A stretch of DNA of 19,112 nt from positions 1 to 19,112 of the forward strand of contig JAZNHT010000048.1 of NCBI GenBank assembly GCA_045577175.1. Direction: 5' to 3'. This DNA is from SIG701 sp045577175 (lineage in GTDB: Bacteria; Bacillota; Clostridia; Oscillospirales; CAG-272). The notes under the pieces are model-generated. The model made no database searches and was not told the origin of the DNA. It saw nothing but the letters and a program-made list of their open reading frames with translations. A program made the translations under genes and the position numbers. Below, piece by piece: positions 7,298 through 14,702 of this stretch; the first letter of the stretch is position 1, and each line of letters begins with the position of its first letter.

Positions 7298-9381
7298 GGC
7301 AGGGATACCTCCCCCGTTTCGATCATGGCGCGAAAGCGCTCCTCATCGATTACGGGAACGCCGAGGTCGGCGGCTTTCGTCAGCTTTGATCCTGCGTTCT
7401 CACCGGCGAGGACAACGGTCGTTTTTTTCGATACGGAGCCGGATGCCTTGCCGCCGCGCAGGCGGATCATTTCCTCCGCTTCGTCGCGCGTGAGTGTCGG
7501 AAGCGTGCCCGTGAGGACAAACGTCATTCCTTCAAAGATCGGCTCCGCTGTCTCCGTCGGCGTGAGCGATGCTGTCTCCACGCCTGCGGCGCGCAGACGT
7601 TCGATCAAACCACGGTTTGCCTCCGCGGCGAAGAAATCGACCACGGATGCAGCCATGACAGCGCCTATGTCGTCGATGGCGCTGAGCTGCTCGGCACTTG
7701 CGTCAAACAGCGATTCCACGGACGGGAATCTTTGCATGATCGAGGCGGCGGCGATCTCACCGATATGACGGATGCCGAGCGCGTAGAGGAGCCGTGCCGC
7801 GCCTGCTTTTTTAGAGGATTCAATCGCGGCGGTCAGGTTTTCCGCCGATTTTTCGCCGAGTCGAGGCAGGGCGGCGATCTGCTCTGCCGTCAGTGTGTAG
7901 AGATCCGCCGCATCGCGGATCAGCCCCTCGTCCAGAAGCAGAGCGATGATGCGCGGTCCCATGCCGTCGATATTCATCGCGCCCTTGGAGGCAAAATGGA
8001 TCAGCCGTCTTTCCAGCTGGGCAGGGCAGGAGGGACATACACAGCGGAGCGCACCGCGTGCGCCGTCTGCGGAAAACTCATCATCCGTTTCGTCCAGCCC
8101 GTCAAAAATCAGTGTTCCGCCGCAGGACGGGCACGCTGTCGGCACGGTTACGGGGGTTTCTGTCCCGTCTCGCTTGGCGGATACACTGCCGACGATTTCG
8201 GGGATGATGTCCCCTGCCTTCTGGACGATTACGGTGTCACCGATCTTCAGATCGCGATCGCGGATAATGTCGAGATTGTGGAGGGTCGCACGGGATACAG
8301 TCGTTCCGGCAAGATGCACGGGGGAAAGCTCCGCGTTTGGTGTCAGAACGCCGGTGCGCCCGATCTGGAACGTGATGCCCAAGAGCTTCGTCTCCTTCTG
8401 CTCGGGCGGATATTTGTACGCGACCGCCCATTTCGGCGTGCTCGTTCCCTCGCCGAGGATTTCGCGCTGGACGAGCGAATCGATTTTCACAACGGCACCG
8501 TCGATGTCGTAGGGCAGGGAATCTCTATCCTTGCCGAGCGCTTCGATGGTGCGGATGATCTCCTCCGCGTCCCCCGTTACGGTGAGCAGGGAAACGGTCG
8601 GGAAGCCGAGGTCGTGCATACGCGCAATCGTCTCGCTGTGGTGCGTGCAGGGGTGCCCGTCCGCGTACAGCGATCCGCTTTGCTGATTGAAAACGAATAT
8701 GGACAGTCCGCGGCTTGCGGTCACGGCGGAATCAAGCTGACGGAGCGATCCCGAAGCGGCGTTTCTCGGATTGGCAAATATCTTGCCGCCTTCCGCTTCG
8801 CTTTGGCGCAAGAGTGCTTCAAAGCTCGCCCTGGGCATATACACCTCGCCGCGCACGGTGAGGGAGGGGATTTCTTTATCAATTCTTTGAGGAATCACGG
8901 GGATGGTCGCCAGATTTTCCGTCACGTTCTCGCCCACAAGTCCGTCTCCGCGCGTTGCTCCGAGGACAAAACGTCCGTTTTCATACGTCAGCGCGACGGA
9001 CAGCCCGTCGATCTTCGGTTCTACCGTAAAGCGGATTTCGTCCTGCGGAACCCCATTTTCGGCAAGCGTCTTTTTTGAGGACTCCACGAAAGCGCGGAGA
9101 CTTTCAAAATCGAACACGTCCGTCAGACTGCCCATGCGCGCGGTGTGCGGCACCTTCGCAAATTTTTCGGATGCCGTACCGCCGACGCGGTGCGTGGGAG
9201 AATCGGGCGTGTCGAGATGCGGATACTGTTCTTCCAGTGCCTTGAGCTCCTCAAACAGCGCGTCAAAGGCGTAGTCCGAGATTTCGGGTGCCTCATTTTC
9301 ATAGTACAGCGTGCGGTGTCGGTTGATCTCCGCGCGCAGGTATTCGATTCTGCCGATTATGCTTTGTTTATCGAAAGACAT
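7294..9381 (-). CDS. ligA: NAD-dependent DNA ligase
   Basis: LigA seals 3'-OH/5'-phosphate nicks using NAD in replication and repair. From the ATG at 9381 it is 695 aa, close to the family norm. Domain order: Ia (YYENEAPEISDYAFD, about 27-40), adenylation domain with the nucleophile K123 in KIDG, OB fold, zinc finger (C417, C420, a cysteine at 447 or 449, C452), helix-hairpin-helix region (about 470-590) and BRCT (about 614-690). The spacer between the zinc cysteine pairs is longer than in E. coli. The frame is open to a TTG at 9414, but the minus strand has AAAGGGAGG 7 bp before the ATG at 9381 and nothing before the TTG. No clear promoter lies between the upstream terminator and the gene. 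Confidence 0.97.
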   Translation of the reverse strand: MSFDKQSIIGRIEYLRAEINRHRTLYYENEAPEISDYAFDALFEELKALEEQYPHLDTPDSPTHRVGGTASEKFAKVPHTARMGSLTDVFDFESLRAFVESSKKTLAENGVPQDEIRFTVEPKIDGLSVALTYENGRFVLGATRGDGLVGENVTENLATIPVIPQRIDKEIPSLTVRGEVYMPRASFEALLRQSEAEGGKIFANPRNAASGSLRQLDSAVTASRGLSIFVFNQQSGSLYADGHPCTHHSETIARMHDLGFPTVSLLTVTGDAEEIIRTIEALGKDRDSLPYDIDGAVVKIDSLVQREILGEGTSTPKWAVAYKYPPEQKETKLLGITFQIGRTGVLTPNAELSPVHLAGTTVSRATLHNLDIIRDRDLKIGDTVIVQKAGDIIPEIVGSVSAKRDGTETPVTVPTACPSCGGTLIFDGLDETDDEFSADGARGALRCVCPSCPAQLERRLIHFASKGAMNIDGMGPRIIALLLDEGLIRDAADLYTLTAEQIAALPRLGEKSAENLTAAIESSKKAGAARLLYALGIRHIGEIAAASIMQRFPSVESLFDASAEQLSAIDDIGAVMAASVVDFFAAEANRGLIERLRAAGVETASLTPTETAEPIFEGMTFVLTGTLPTLTRDEAEEMIRLRGGKASGSVSKKTTVVLAGENAGSKLTKAADLGVPVIDEERFRAMIETGEVSLP

Positions 9382-9417
9382 GGTATAGCCTCCCTTTGGA
9401 AAAATTCGTTTCAAGGG

Positions 9418-9451
9418 AAAAACACCGCCGTGCTCCGTGGAGGCGGCGGTG
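9418..9451 (-). terminator. Terminator of the SLH/M23 gene
   Basis: An 8-bp GC stem pairs 9423-9430 (CACCGCCG) with 9444-9451. On the minus strand the stem is followed at once by five T. It lies 6 bp past the M23 gene stop and separates it from ligA. Confidence 0.88.
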
Positions 9452-9457
9452 CAAAAC

Positions 9458-11161
9458 TTAGTTCAGATACGTCCAGGGCAGTCCGTAGGTGGAATAGATT
9501 ACCGTTTGCGAACGGACGAACAGGGCATCCTCGGGATGCACGTCCCCGCTGCCCGTCAGTGCCATGGAGGTCTGGTATTTGCCGCGGATTACGGCAAGAT
9601 GGACATGCGAGCCGGTTGCGCCGCCTGCGACGCCTGCGTGGTAGAAATACTCACCCTGCGCGACGGTCTGCCCGATGTAGAGATCGCTGACGTTGTTGTC
9701 GTGCATGAACACGACGGTCATATAATCAATGGTGCCGTCGGCGTAGACGACCGGCTCCTTGCTTTCGAGCCATACCGTGTTGTAGCGGGAATAACCGCGG
9801 TCAACACGGACGATTTCGCCCGTGAACGGAGCGAATACCGCACCGGAGCGTGTTGTGAGATCGATGGCGTTCTGTCTCTGGTGGGAGAAGGTATCGTAGT
9901 ATCCCTGCGTGATGTTCATATCCTCCGCAGGATAGATGGCGAACTCATAGCCTTCCTCGTTTACGACCTCGTCAAATTCGAACGACCAGAGCTGCTCATA
10001 GCCTTCCTCGCCGAGGGGACGGAGGGTAATGGCGGTGCCGTCTTTGCCTTCTTCATTGGAAAGAGCCAGGGTAGGATCCTTTGCGTACAGCAGATACCAG
10101 CCTTTGTCGGCAGTACCGGCGTATTGCAGAATAAACTCGCCGGCGTAGTAAGAATTTGCGCTGAACAGTGCCGCATTTTTCAGATAATTGAAGCCGAGCA
10201 GACGACCGTAGCCGCCCTTCGATGCGGAGGAATAGAGGCGGTATGTGCCGTTCTCCGTCTGTTCGACGCGGAATTTCTGCGAAATATCGTCGGTGCGCGC
10301 CCACGTCGTGACCTTTACACCCTCGTAATCCTGATTCGCGCCGTCCACGAATACGTTGAGGCAGCGTTTTTCGCCGGATACGGTGATGGTGTACTTGCCG
10401 TCGGGCAGAGATTTGATCGTGGTGTATTCCTGCGATTTGATGTAGGCATCCACTTCCTTCGTGTTTTCGTTCCAGAGAAGGAACTGCACGTCGCGGTAGT
10501 TGAGCAGACCCTCCTGCACGAGGTCGAAGGAAAGCGTCTGTGCGGAGCCCTTACATGTGGTATCCAGCGTTCGGTACATCATCAAAGCTGCCTGACCGCG
10601 GGTTACTTTGCTTGTGGGAACGGTGCAGATGCCGATATTTTGACCGATCAGAATGGTGTCCGCCAAAGAATAGCTGTTGACCTCGGAGATGTAGCCGAGT
10701 GCATTCAGCATATATTTCATGAACACGGCTGTGGGCAGAGAGTCGTCGGGCGAGAACAGCTCTCCGTCCGCGGTGATGATGCCCTTGTGTACAAAGTAGC
10801 CGACATACGGGCTTCCCCAATCGGGAACGTCGGTAAATGGATGCGGATAGTTGTTTTGCAGAGCCTCGGATTCCTCACCGAGAAGTCTTATGACCATGAT
10901 GATGCATTCCAGATTGGTGAGAGGACGCTCCAGCGCGAAATTGATGACACCGTCCACGGTGCCGACGCCGCTCATGAGGCCGAGGTAGTAGAGCCTTTCG
11001 GCGGCCTGTTCTTCCGTAATATCGGGGTTGACTTTCAGTACAGAGTCAACGGATGCAGCTTTGGCGGTGTTTCCCGCAAGCAGTGCATCTGCGGCAGTGA
11101 CCGGCTGTATGAGGAAAAGCGCGATAAGCAGCATACAGACGGCAGAGTGCAGTTTTCGCAT
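9458..11161 (-). CDS. Secreted SLH - ricin-like - M23 (LytM) peptidase protein
   Basis: This is a probable cell-surface murein endopeptidase. From the ATG at 11161 it is 567 aa. Residues 1-24 are a signal peptide (RKLHSAVCMLLIALFLIQ, cleavage near TAADA). SLH-like repeats cover about 50-95, 105-157 and 163-202 and suggest non-covalent wall anchoring. A ricin-type beta-trefoil-like region spans about 250-395 (DGKYTITV...LNVFVDG...WSFE). The M23 domain is about 415-530, with H487 (VFMHD) and HVH (519-521). The first metal motif is SHQRQNAID (H427, D434), with H-D spacing longer than the usual HxxxD; I recall a subset of M23 proteins with an SH...AID form. The frame continues to 11233, but AGGAG before 11161 and the signal peptide fix the start. 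It has its own promoter and terminator. Confidence 0.85.
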   Translation of the reverse strand: MRKLHSAVCMLLIALFLIQPVTAADALLAGNTAKAASVDSVLKVNPDITEEQAAERLYYLGLMSGVGTVDGVINFALERPLTNLECIIMVIRLLGEESEALQNNYPHPFTDVPDWGSPYVGYFVHKGIITADGELFSPDDSLPTAVFMKYMLNALGYISEVNSYSLADTILIGQNIGICTVPTSKVTRGQAALMMYRTLDTTCKGSAQTLSFDLVQEGLLNYRDVQFLLWNENTKEVDAYIKSQEYTTIKSLPDGKYTITVSGEKRCLNVFVDGANQDYEGVKVTTWARTDDISQKFRVEQTENGTYRLYSSASKGGYGRLLGFNYLKNAALFSANSYYAGEFILQYAGTADKGWYLLYAKDPTLALSNEEGKDGTAITLRPLGEEGYEQLWSFEFDEVVNEEGYEFAIYPAEDMNITQGYYDTFSHQRQNAIDLTTRSGAVFAPFTGEIVRVDRGYSRYNTVWLESKEPVVYADGTIDYMTVVFMHDNNVSDLYIGQTVAQGEYFYHAGVAGGATGSHVHLAVIRGKYQTSMALTGSGDVHPEDALFVRSQTVIYSTYGLPWTYLN

Positions 11162-11241
11162 GTGAAAGTACGCTCCTGAAAAATAAGTAATCGGGTGAGT
11201 TGCCCGAGAGCGAATGCGGAAAGAAGTCCACATTCCTCTTT

Positions 11242-11270
11242 ATTATACCACATTTGAGAGAAAAAATCAA
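11242..11270 (-). promoter_or_regulatory. Sigma-A-like promoter of the SLH/M23 gene
   Basis: On the minus strand, TTGATT (11270-11265) and TATAAT (11247-11242) are 17 bp apart. The predicted start near 11235 gives a leader of about 75 nt containing a small hairpin (11191-11195 with 11203-11207). Confidence 0.88.
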
Positions 11271-11309
11271 CTGTTTTTTGCACTGTGCCCATTTTGCGGC
11301 AGAGAACAC

Positions 11310-11337
11310 AAAAAGACTGCCGTTTCCGGCAGTCTTT
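11310..11337 (-). terminator. Terminator of the cyclophilin gene (near-symmetrical)
   Basis: A perfect 11-bp stem pairs 11312-11322 (AAAGACTGCCG) with 11327-11337, loop TTTC. On the minus strand it ends in a T-run, just 6 bp past the cyclophilin stop. T-rich sequence on the other side (to 11345) means it could also stop + strand transcripts. Confidence 0.9.
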
Positions 11338-11343
11338 CGTTTT

Positions 11344-11916
11344 TTATTCCTCTACGGTGCGGATCGTTTTGATGACCTGATTGACAAGCGGTCTGTCATC
11401 GGAGTTCGTTTTCGTCGATGCGATGGCATCCACAACCTCCATGCCCTCCACTACGCGGCCGAAGGCGGCGTACTGACCGTCCAGATACGTTGAATCGGCA
11501 TGCACGATGAAGAACTGCGAGCTTGCGCTGTCATAGCTGCGGGAGCGCGCCATGGAGATGACACCGCGCACGTGCGAGATGTTGTTCTGTACGCCGTTCA
11601 CGAGAAATTCTCCCTTAATATTTTTGCCGGAACCGCCCATGCACGTGCCGGTCGGATCGCCGCCCTGGATCATGAAGTTCTCAATAACGCGATGGAAAAT
11701 AAGACCGTCGTAAAAGCCTTCGTCGGCCAGCTTTGTAAAGTTCTCCACCGTGATCGGTGCCACGTCGGGATACAGCTCGAGGCGGATAACACCGCCGTTT
11801 TCCATAGTGATTTCAACCACAACAGGTTCCCCGTTATCTCCGCTGCCGCCTGTGCAGCCTGCAAAGCAGATACTAACCATGACAAGGGACAGAAGAAGGG
11901 TAATGATTCTCTTCAT
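11344..11916 (-). CDS. Cyclophilin-type peptidyl-prolyl isomerase, lipoprotein
   Basis: This is a cis-trans prolyl isomerase that likely acts on secreted proteins at the outer face of the membrane. The 190 residues begin with a lipoprotein signal (KRIITLLLSLVMVSICFAGC); the lipobox FAGC puts the lipidated cysteine at 21. The cyclophilin domain (about 32-188) has the catalytic FHR at 74-76, IQGGDPTGT at 83-91 and SQFFI at 133-137, all family hallmarks. AAAGGAAG precedes the ATG on the minus strand. It has its own consensus promoter and terminator, so it is monocistronic. It is not PrsA; the fold is cyclophilin, not parvulin. Confidence 0.95.
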   Translation of the reverse strand: MKRIITLLLSLVMVSICFAGCTGGSGDNGEPVVVEITMENGGVIRLELYPDVAPITVENFTKLADEGFYDGLIFHRVIENFMIQGGDPTGTCMGGSGKNIKGEFLVNGVQNNISHVRGVISMARSRSYDSASSQFFIVHADSTYLDGQYAAFGRVVEGMEVVDAIASTKTNSDDRPLVNQVIKTIRTVEE

Positions 11917-11973
11917 GCGGAAATAAACTTCCTTTCTTGAAATTCTTGAATCTCAGCGATTTTCGCTTTTATC

Positions 11974-12002
11974 ATTATACCTCATTCCGCGCCGTATGTC
12001 AA
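11974..12002 (-). promoter_or_regulatory. Consensus sigma-A promoter of the cyclophilin gene
   Basis: On the minus strand TTGACA (12002-11997) and TATAAT (11979-11974) are separated by exactly 17 bp: perfect hexamers and optimal spacing, so strong constitutive expression is expected. Confidence 0.95.
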
Positions 12003-12030
12003 ATGATTTTTGAATTTCGGCGGATTCCGT

Positions 12031-12057
12031 TTGAAAAAACGCCGCTTTGCATATACT
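12031..12057 (+). promoter_or_regulatory. Possible weak promoter of ytvI
   Basis: TTGAAA at 12031-12036 and TATACT at 12052-12057 are only 15 bp apart, below the usual 16-18. A sporulation sigma factor is an alternative, but I could not match a full consensus. Confidence 0.35.
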
Positions 12058-12085
12058 GTGAACAGAAAAAAACGGGAGGCGACGG

Positions 12086-13156
12086 ATGAAAACGGAAACA
12101 TGGGTGAGGCTTGCGGCAATCGGAATCTGCACCGCATTTGCGGCGGCGGCGGTGTATGTCGTGATCCGTTCTTTTTTGGGGATTTTACTGCCGTTTGGGC
12201 TTGCGGCACTTGTTGCGTCCGTATTGCGGCCTGCCGCCGCCTTTTTGCAAAAGCGCTTCCGCCTGCCCGAGAAGCTCGGCGGCACGGTGCTCATCCTCGG
12301 TGCGGTCACTGCGCTTTCGTGGGGGATTGTTGCGCTTGGGAAATTTTTGTACGGGGCGGCAAGAGATCTGATCGCCGCGCTCCCCGATATGCTCAACGAT
12401 GCGGACAATCCGCTCAGACGGCTTACGGATCTCATTGAAAAAATCGGCGGTACGAGGGAAAATGCGGGCGATCTCGAAGCGCTGTACGGGATGCTCTCCG
12501 GCATGATTGAGAATGCGATCGGCGAGGCAAGCACCGCGCTTACTTCGGGCGCAACGGCGGTCATTATGCGCCTGCCGCACGTGATCCTCTCCGTAGTCGT
12601 CGGTGTGATCGCGCTGTTTTACCTCTTTTTCGACCGTGCGGCGATCCGCCGACAGCTGCGCTTCTTTCTCAGCGAAAAGACGCTTGCAAAGCTCGGCGGA
12701 TTTTTTGCAAGGATGCGTGCCGCTGTGGGAGGCTGTGCACGGGCGTATCTTGCGCTTATGTTTCTGACGTATGCGGAGCTGCTTGCGGGATTTCTTCTTT
12801 TGAATATTGCCCGTCCTGCCGTCATCGCCGCCATCGTCGCGGTTGTCGATTTTCTGCCCGTGTTCGGCGTCGGTACCGTCCTTGTTCCGTGGAGTATTTT
12901 CGCCTTCCTCGGCGGAGACGTGTTCCGCGGCGTGGGACTTCTTGTCCTGTTCGGTGTGATGTATGTCGTCCGCCAGTTTGTGGAGCCGCGCCTGCTCGGC
13001 TCCACGATCGGCATCCATCCGCTCTTTACGCTGTTCGCTTTTTTTGCCGGACTGTCTTTGTTCGGCGTCTGGGGACTGATTATCGCACCGATCCTCCTTT
13101 ACGGCGCGAAAGCGGTTGTCGCCTCTCTTTCGGAGGAGCGCGGCGAGGGCGGATGA
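12086..13156 (+). CDS. ytvI: AI-2E family / sporulation membrane protein YtvI-like
   Basis: This is an integral membrane protein of the AI-2E transporter superfamily, closest by eye to the YtvI branch named from sporulation genes in Bacillus. The 356 aa contain two N-terminal hydrophobic segments (about 8-25 and 28-45), one or two near 65-85, and a C-terminal block of several TMs. Diagnostic stretches are DFLPVFGVGTVLVPWSIFAF, the RQFVEPRLLGSTIGIHPLFT motif and the C-terminal FGVWGLIIAPILLYG. A loop of about 75 residues between TM groups (about 90-160) is typical. GGGAGG at 12074-12079 lies 6 bp before the ATG. The transported substrate is unknown for the family. Confidence 0.85.
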   Translation: MKTETWVRLAAIGICTAFAAAAVYVVIRSFLGILLPFGLAALVASVLRPAAAFLQKRFRLPEKLGGTVLILGAVTALSWGIVALGKFLYGAARDLIAALPDMLNDADNPLRRLTDLIEKIGGTRENAGDLEALYGMLSGMIENAIGEASTALTSGATAVIMRLPHVILSVVVGVIALFYLFFDRAAIRRQLRFFLSEKTLAKLGGFFARMRAAVGGCARAYLALMFLTYAELLAGFLLLNIARPAVIAAIVAVVDFLPVFGVGTVLVPWSIFAFLGGDVFRGVGLLVLFGVMYVVRQFVEPRLLGSTIGIHPLFTLFAFFAGLSLFGVWGLIIAPILLYGAKAVVASLSEERGEGG

Positions 13157-13166
13157 AAAATTCTTT

Positions 13167-13184
13167 AACGATTTGCAAATCGTT
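13167..13184. promoter_or_regulatory. Perfect 18-bp palindrome upstream of the alarmone synthetase
   Basis: AACGATTTGCAAATCGTT is exactly self-complementary. It lies 10 bp after the ytvI stop and 58 bp before the next ATG. A TATACT at 13209-13214 may be the -10 of the downstream gene, but no good -35 is seen. No T-run follows, so an operator is more likely than a terminator; both remain possible. Confidence 0.4.
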
Positions 13185-13241
13185 TATACCCACGTCAAAA
13201 AGATCGTGTATACTGTAAATACTAAAAAGGGGGCGATACGT

Positions 13242-13922
13242 ATGCAGAAAACGGAAATGCCGACGCTTGGAGAGATGAATTTGACCGTATCGGGGCATCC
13301 TTCACCGCTGTCGGATGTGATGAAGGAATTTCGCACGCAGATGCACCTGTACGCGGCAGGCATCCGCACCGTTGTCATGAAGCTGGAGACGCTTGATGAG
13401 GAATTTCACGCCAAATACGACTATAACCCGATCCACCATATCGAATCCCGCCTGAAGGAGCCTAGGTCCATTTTCGATAAAATGAACCGCCTCGGTATCT
13501 CCGCCACGATTGAGGAGATGAAAAAATCGCTCACCGACATCGCAGGCGTGCGCGTCATCTGCAATTACATAAGCGATACGGAGACGGTCGCGCAGCTGCT
13601 TCTCAAGCAGGACGACGTCGAGCTGATCCGCAAATCGAACTACATCACCCAGCCGAAGGAAAGCGGATACCGGTCTTTGCACCTTGTCGTCAGCGTGCCG
13701 GTGTATCTTTCCGAGCGGACGGAGCGAGTCCCCGTCGAGGTGCAGATCCGCACGATTGCCATGGACTGCTGGGCGAGTCTTGAACACCATCTCAGATACA
13801 AAGCGGCGGGGGAAATTCCCGAAGAGCTTCGTTACCGGCTGAAGATCTGCGCGATGGCGATTTCCGAGGTGGATGCGGAGATGCAGGAGATCAAACGCGC
13901 CATGGATCGGCAGACGCGCTGA
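13242..13922 (+). CDS. Small alarmone synthetase, RelQ/YjbM-type GTP pyrophosphokinase
   Basis: This enzyme is expected to transfer pyrophosphate from ATP to GDP/GTP, making (p)ppGpp without a hydrolase domain. From the ATG at 13242 it is 226 aa, near the usual 210-ish for RelQ. The synthetase motifs are present: NPIHHIESRLKEPRSIFDKM (62-81), LTDIAGVRVICNYI with the metal-binding D99 (97-110), KESGYRSLHLVV (139-150), and VEVQIRTIAMDCWASLEHHL with E166 (165-184). AGGGGG at 13228-13233 is 8 bp before the ATG. The frame is open to 13116 inside ytvI, but that extension has no family match. Whether it is RelQ or RelP is not settled here. Its last 32 bp overlap the convergent lipase-like gene. Confidence 0.9.
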   Translation: MQKTEMPTLGEMNLTVSGHPSPLSDVMKEFRTQMHLYAAGIRTVVMKLETLDEEFHAKYDYNPIHHIESRLKEPRSIFDKMNRLGISATIEEMKKSLTDIAGVRVICNYISDTETVAQLLLKQDDVELIRKSNYITQPKESGYRSLHLVVSVPVYLSERTERVPVEVQIRTIAMDCWASLEHHLRYKAAGEIPEELRYRLKICAMAISEVDAEMQEIKRAMDRQTR

Positions 13923-14532
13923 CGAGCTCCGCAAGAGATTTTTCATATGATTCGGGACGGTGTGCGTCAATGGACGTGTGCCGCCCCTTTTCTCCGATTT
14001 CAAGCACCGTGCCGACGTGCGTGTAGCCGAAAAGGGCAGGCGGCAGATGCGTCACGGCATCATCGATATTGCGCACGACAGTAAACGTCTGCCATCTCTC
14101 CTTCGGCCAGAGCGTGCCCGGCAGCCGCCACAGCACCCTCGGTGCACCGAAGCCGAAGCCGAGCAGATTTTTCCGCCGTTCGGGAAAATTGAACCATATG
14201 TATTCGTGGCAGAGGACGGCGAGCGCGCCGCCGTGGCTGTATCCCGAGACGGTGATGCGCGTCTCCTTTGCTTCTGCGAGGACTTGTGCAATATACGGCT
14301 CCGCGCTTTTCCATACGCGCAAAAATCCGCGGTGGCACATCCAGCGGTGCGGCATATCGCGGTAGGGAAAGGCAGGGAAATCGAGATTGTTTTCCCAGTC
14401 GGTCGTACCGCTGCTCGCCTGAAAGAGGATGTAGAGCGTGCCGTTTTGTCGGTGAAAAGCAAAACTGGCGTCATTTTCAACGTGAACGTACCGTGCGTGC
14501 AGCGTCTTAGAGAAGAGTTCGGAAAGATTCAT
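13891..14532 (-). CDS. Lipase class 3 family protein
   Basis: This is an alpha/beta hydrolase of the fungal-lipase-like (class 3) family, without signal peptide, so probably cytosolic. In 213 aa the triad is visible: S99 in GYSHGG (97-102), D157/D158 in RNIDDAVTHLPP, and H191 in DAHRPESY. The entry sequence LYILFQASSGTTDWENNLD matches the family's early strand, here with SS where many have RG(T). GAGGGGGAG lies 6 bp before the ATG on the minus strand. Its C-terminal ten codons lie inside the 3' end of the alarmone synthetase gene. No clear promoter was found. The substrate is unknown; other members act on glycerolipids. Confidence 0.8.
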   Translation of the reverse strand: MNLSELFSKTLHARYVHVENDASFAFHRQNGTLYILFQASSGTTDWENNLDFPAFPYRDMPHRWMCHRGFLRVWKSAEPYIAQVLAEAKETRITVSGYSHGGALAVLCHEYIWFNFPERRKNLLGFGFGAPRVLWRLPGTLWPKERWQTFTVVRNIDDAVTHLPPALFGYTHVGTVLEIGEKGRHTSIDAHRPESYEKSLAELVSASADPWRV

Positions 14533-14607
14533 GGCGGCTCCCCCTCAAAAAATCGGATACAAGCGAAATCCGTTCGAAATAATTGTGCTTTGTGCGCGGA
14601 TTCTGTC

Positions 14608-14636
14608 TTGACATCCGAGGAAGTTTGTGCTATTAT
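14608..14636 (+). promoter_or_regulatory. Sigma-A promoter of the two-TM membrane protein gene
   Basis: TTGACA at 14608-14613 and TATTAT at 14631-14636 are 17 bp apart. The predicted start near 14643 leaves a leader of about 60 nt. A TATAAT at 14636-14641 is too far (22 bp) from this -35. Confidence 0.88.
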
Positions 14637-14702
14637 ATAATAGTATTGTGAGTAGTATGCGCGAATGTGCAGTCACAAATCTTACATAACGGAGTGTGCA
14701 GA

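Noticed and set aside
6269..9078. Long + strand open frames (6269-7768 and 7732-9078)
   Set aside because: They mirror the hydrolase and ligA genes and reflect codon bias. The minus-strand proteins have complete catalytic motifs.
9382..9414. N-terminal extension of LigA from a TTG at 9414
   Set aside because: No ribosome site precedes the TTG, while AAAGGGAGG precedes the ATG at 9381, where family similarity starts.
9437..11179. 580-codon + strand open frame
   Set aside because: It is antisense to the SLH/M23 gene, which has a signal peptide, promoter, SD and terminator.
12185..13018. 277-codon minus-strand open frame inside ytvI
   Set aside because: It is highly charged, antisense and has no SD; ytvI matches its family over the full length.
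13116..13241. N-terminal extension of the alarmone synthetase into ytvI
   Set aside because: The extra 42 residues would overlap ytvI and cover the palindrome; AGGGGG before 13242 gives a normal start.
14636..14641. TATAAT as the -10 of the two-TM gene promoter
   Set aside because: It is 22 bp from TTGACA, whereas TATTAT at 14631 is at the ideal 17 bp.
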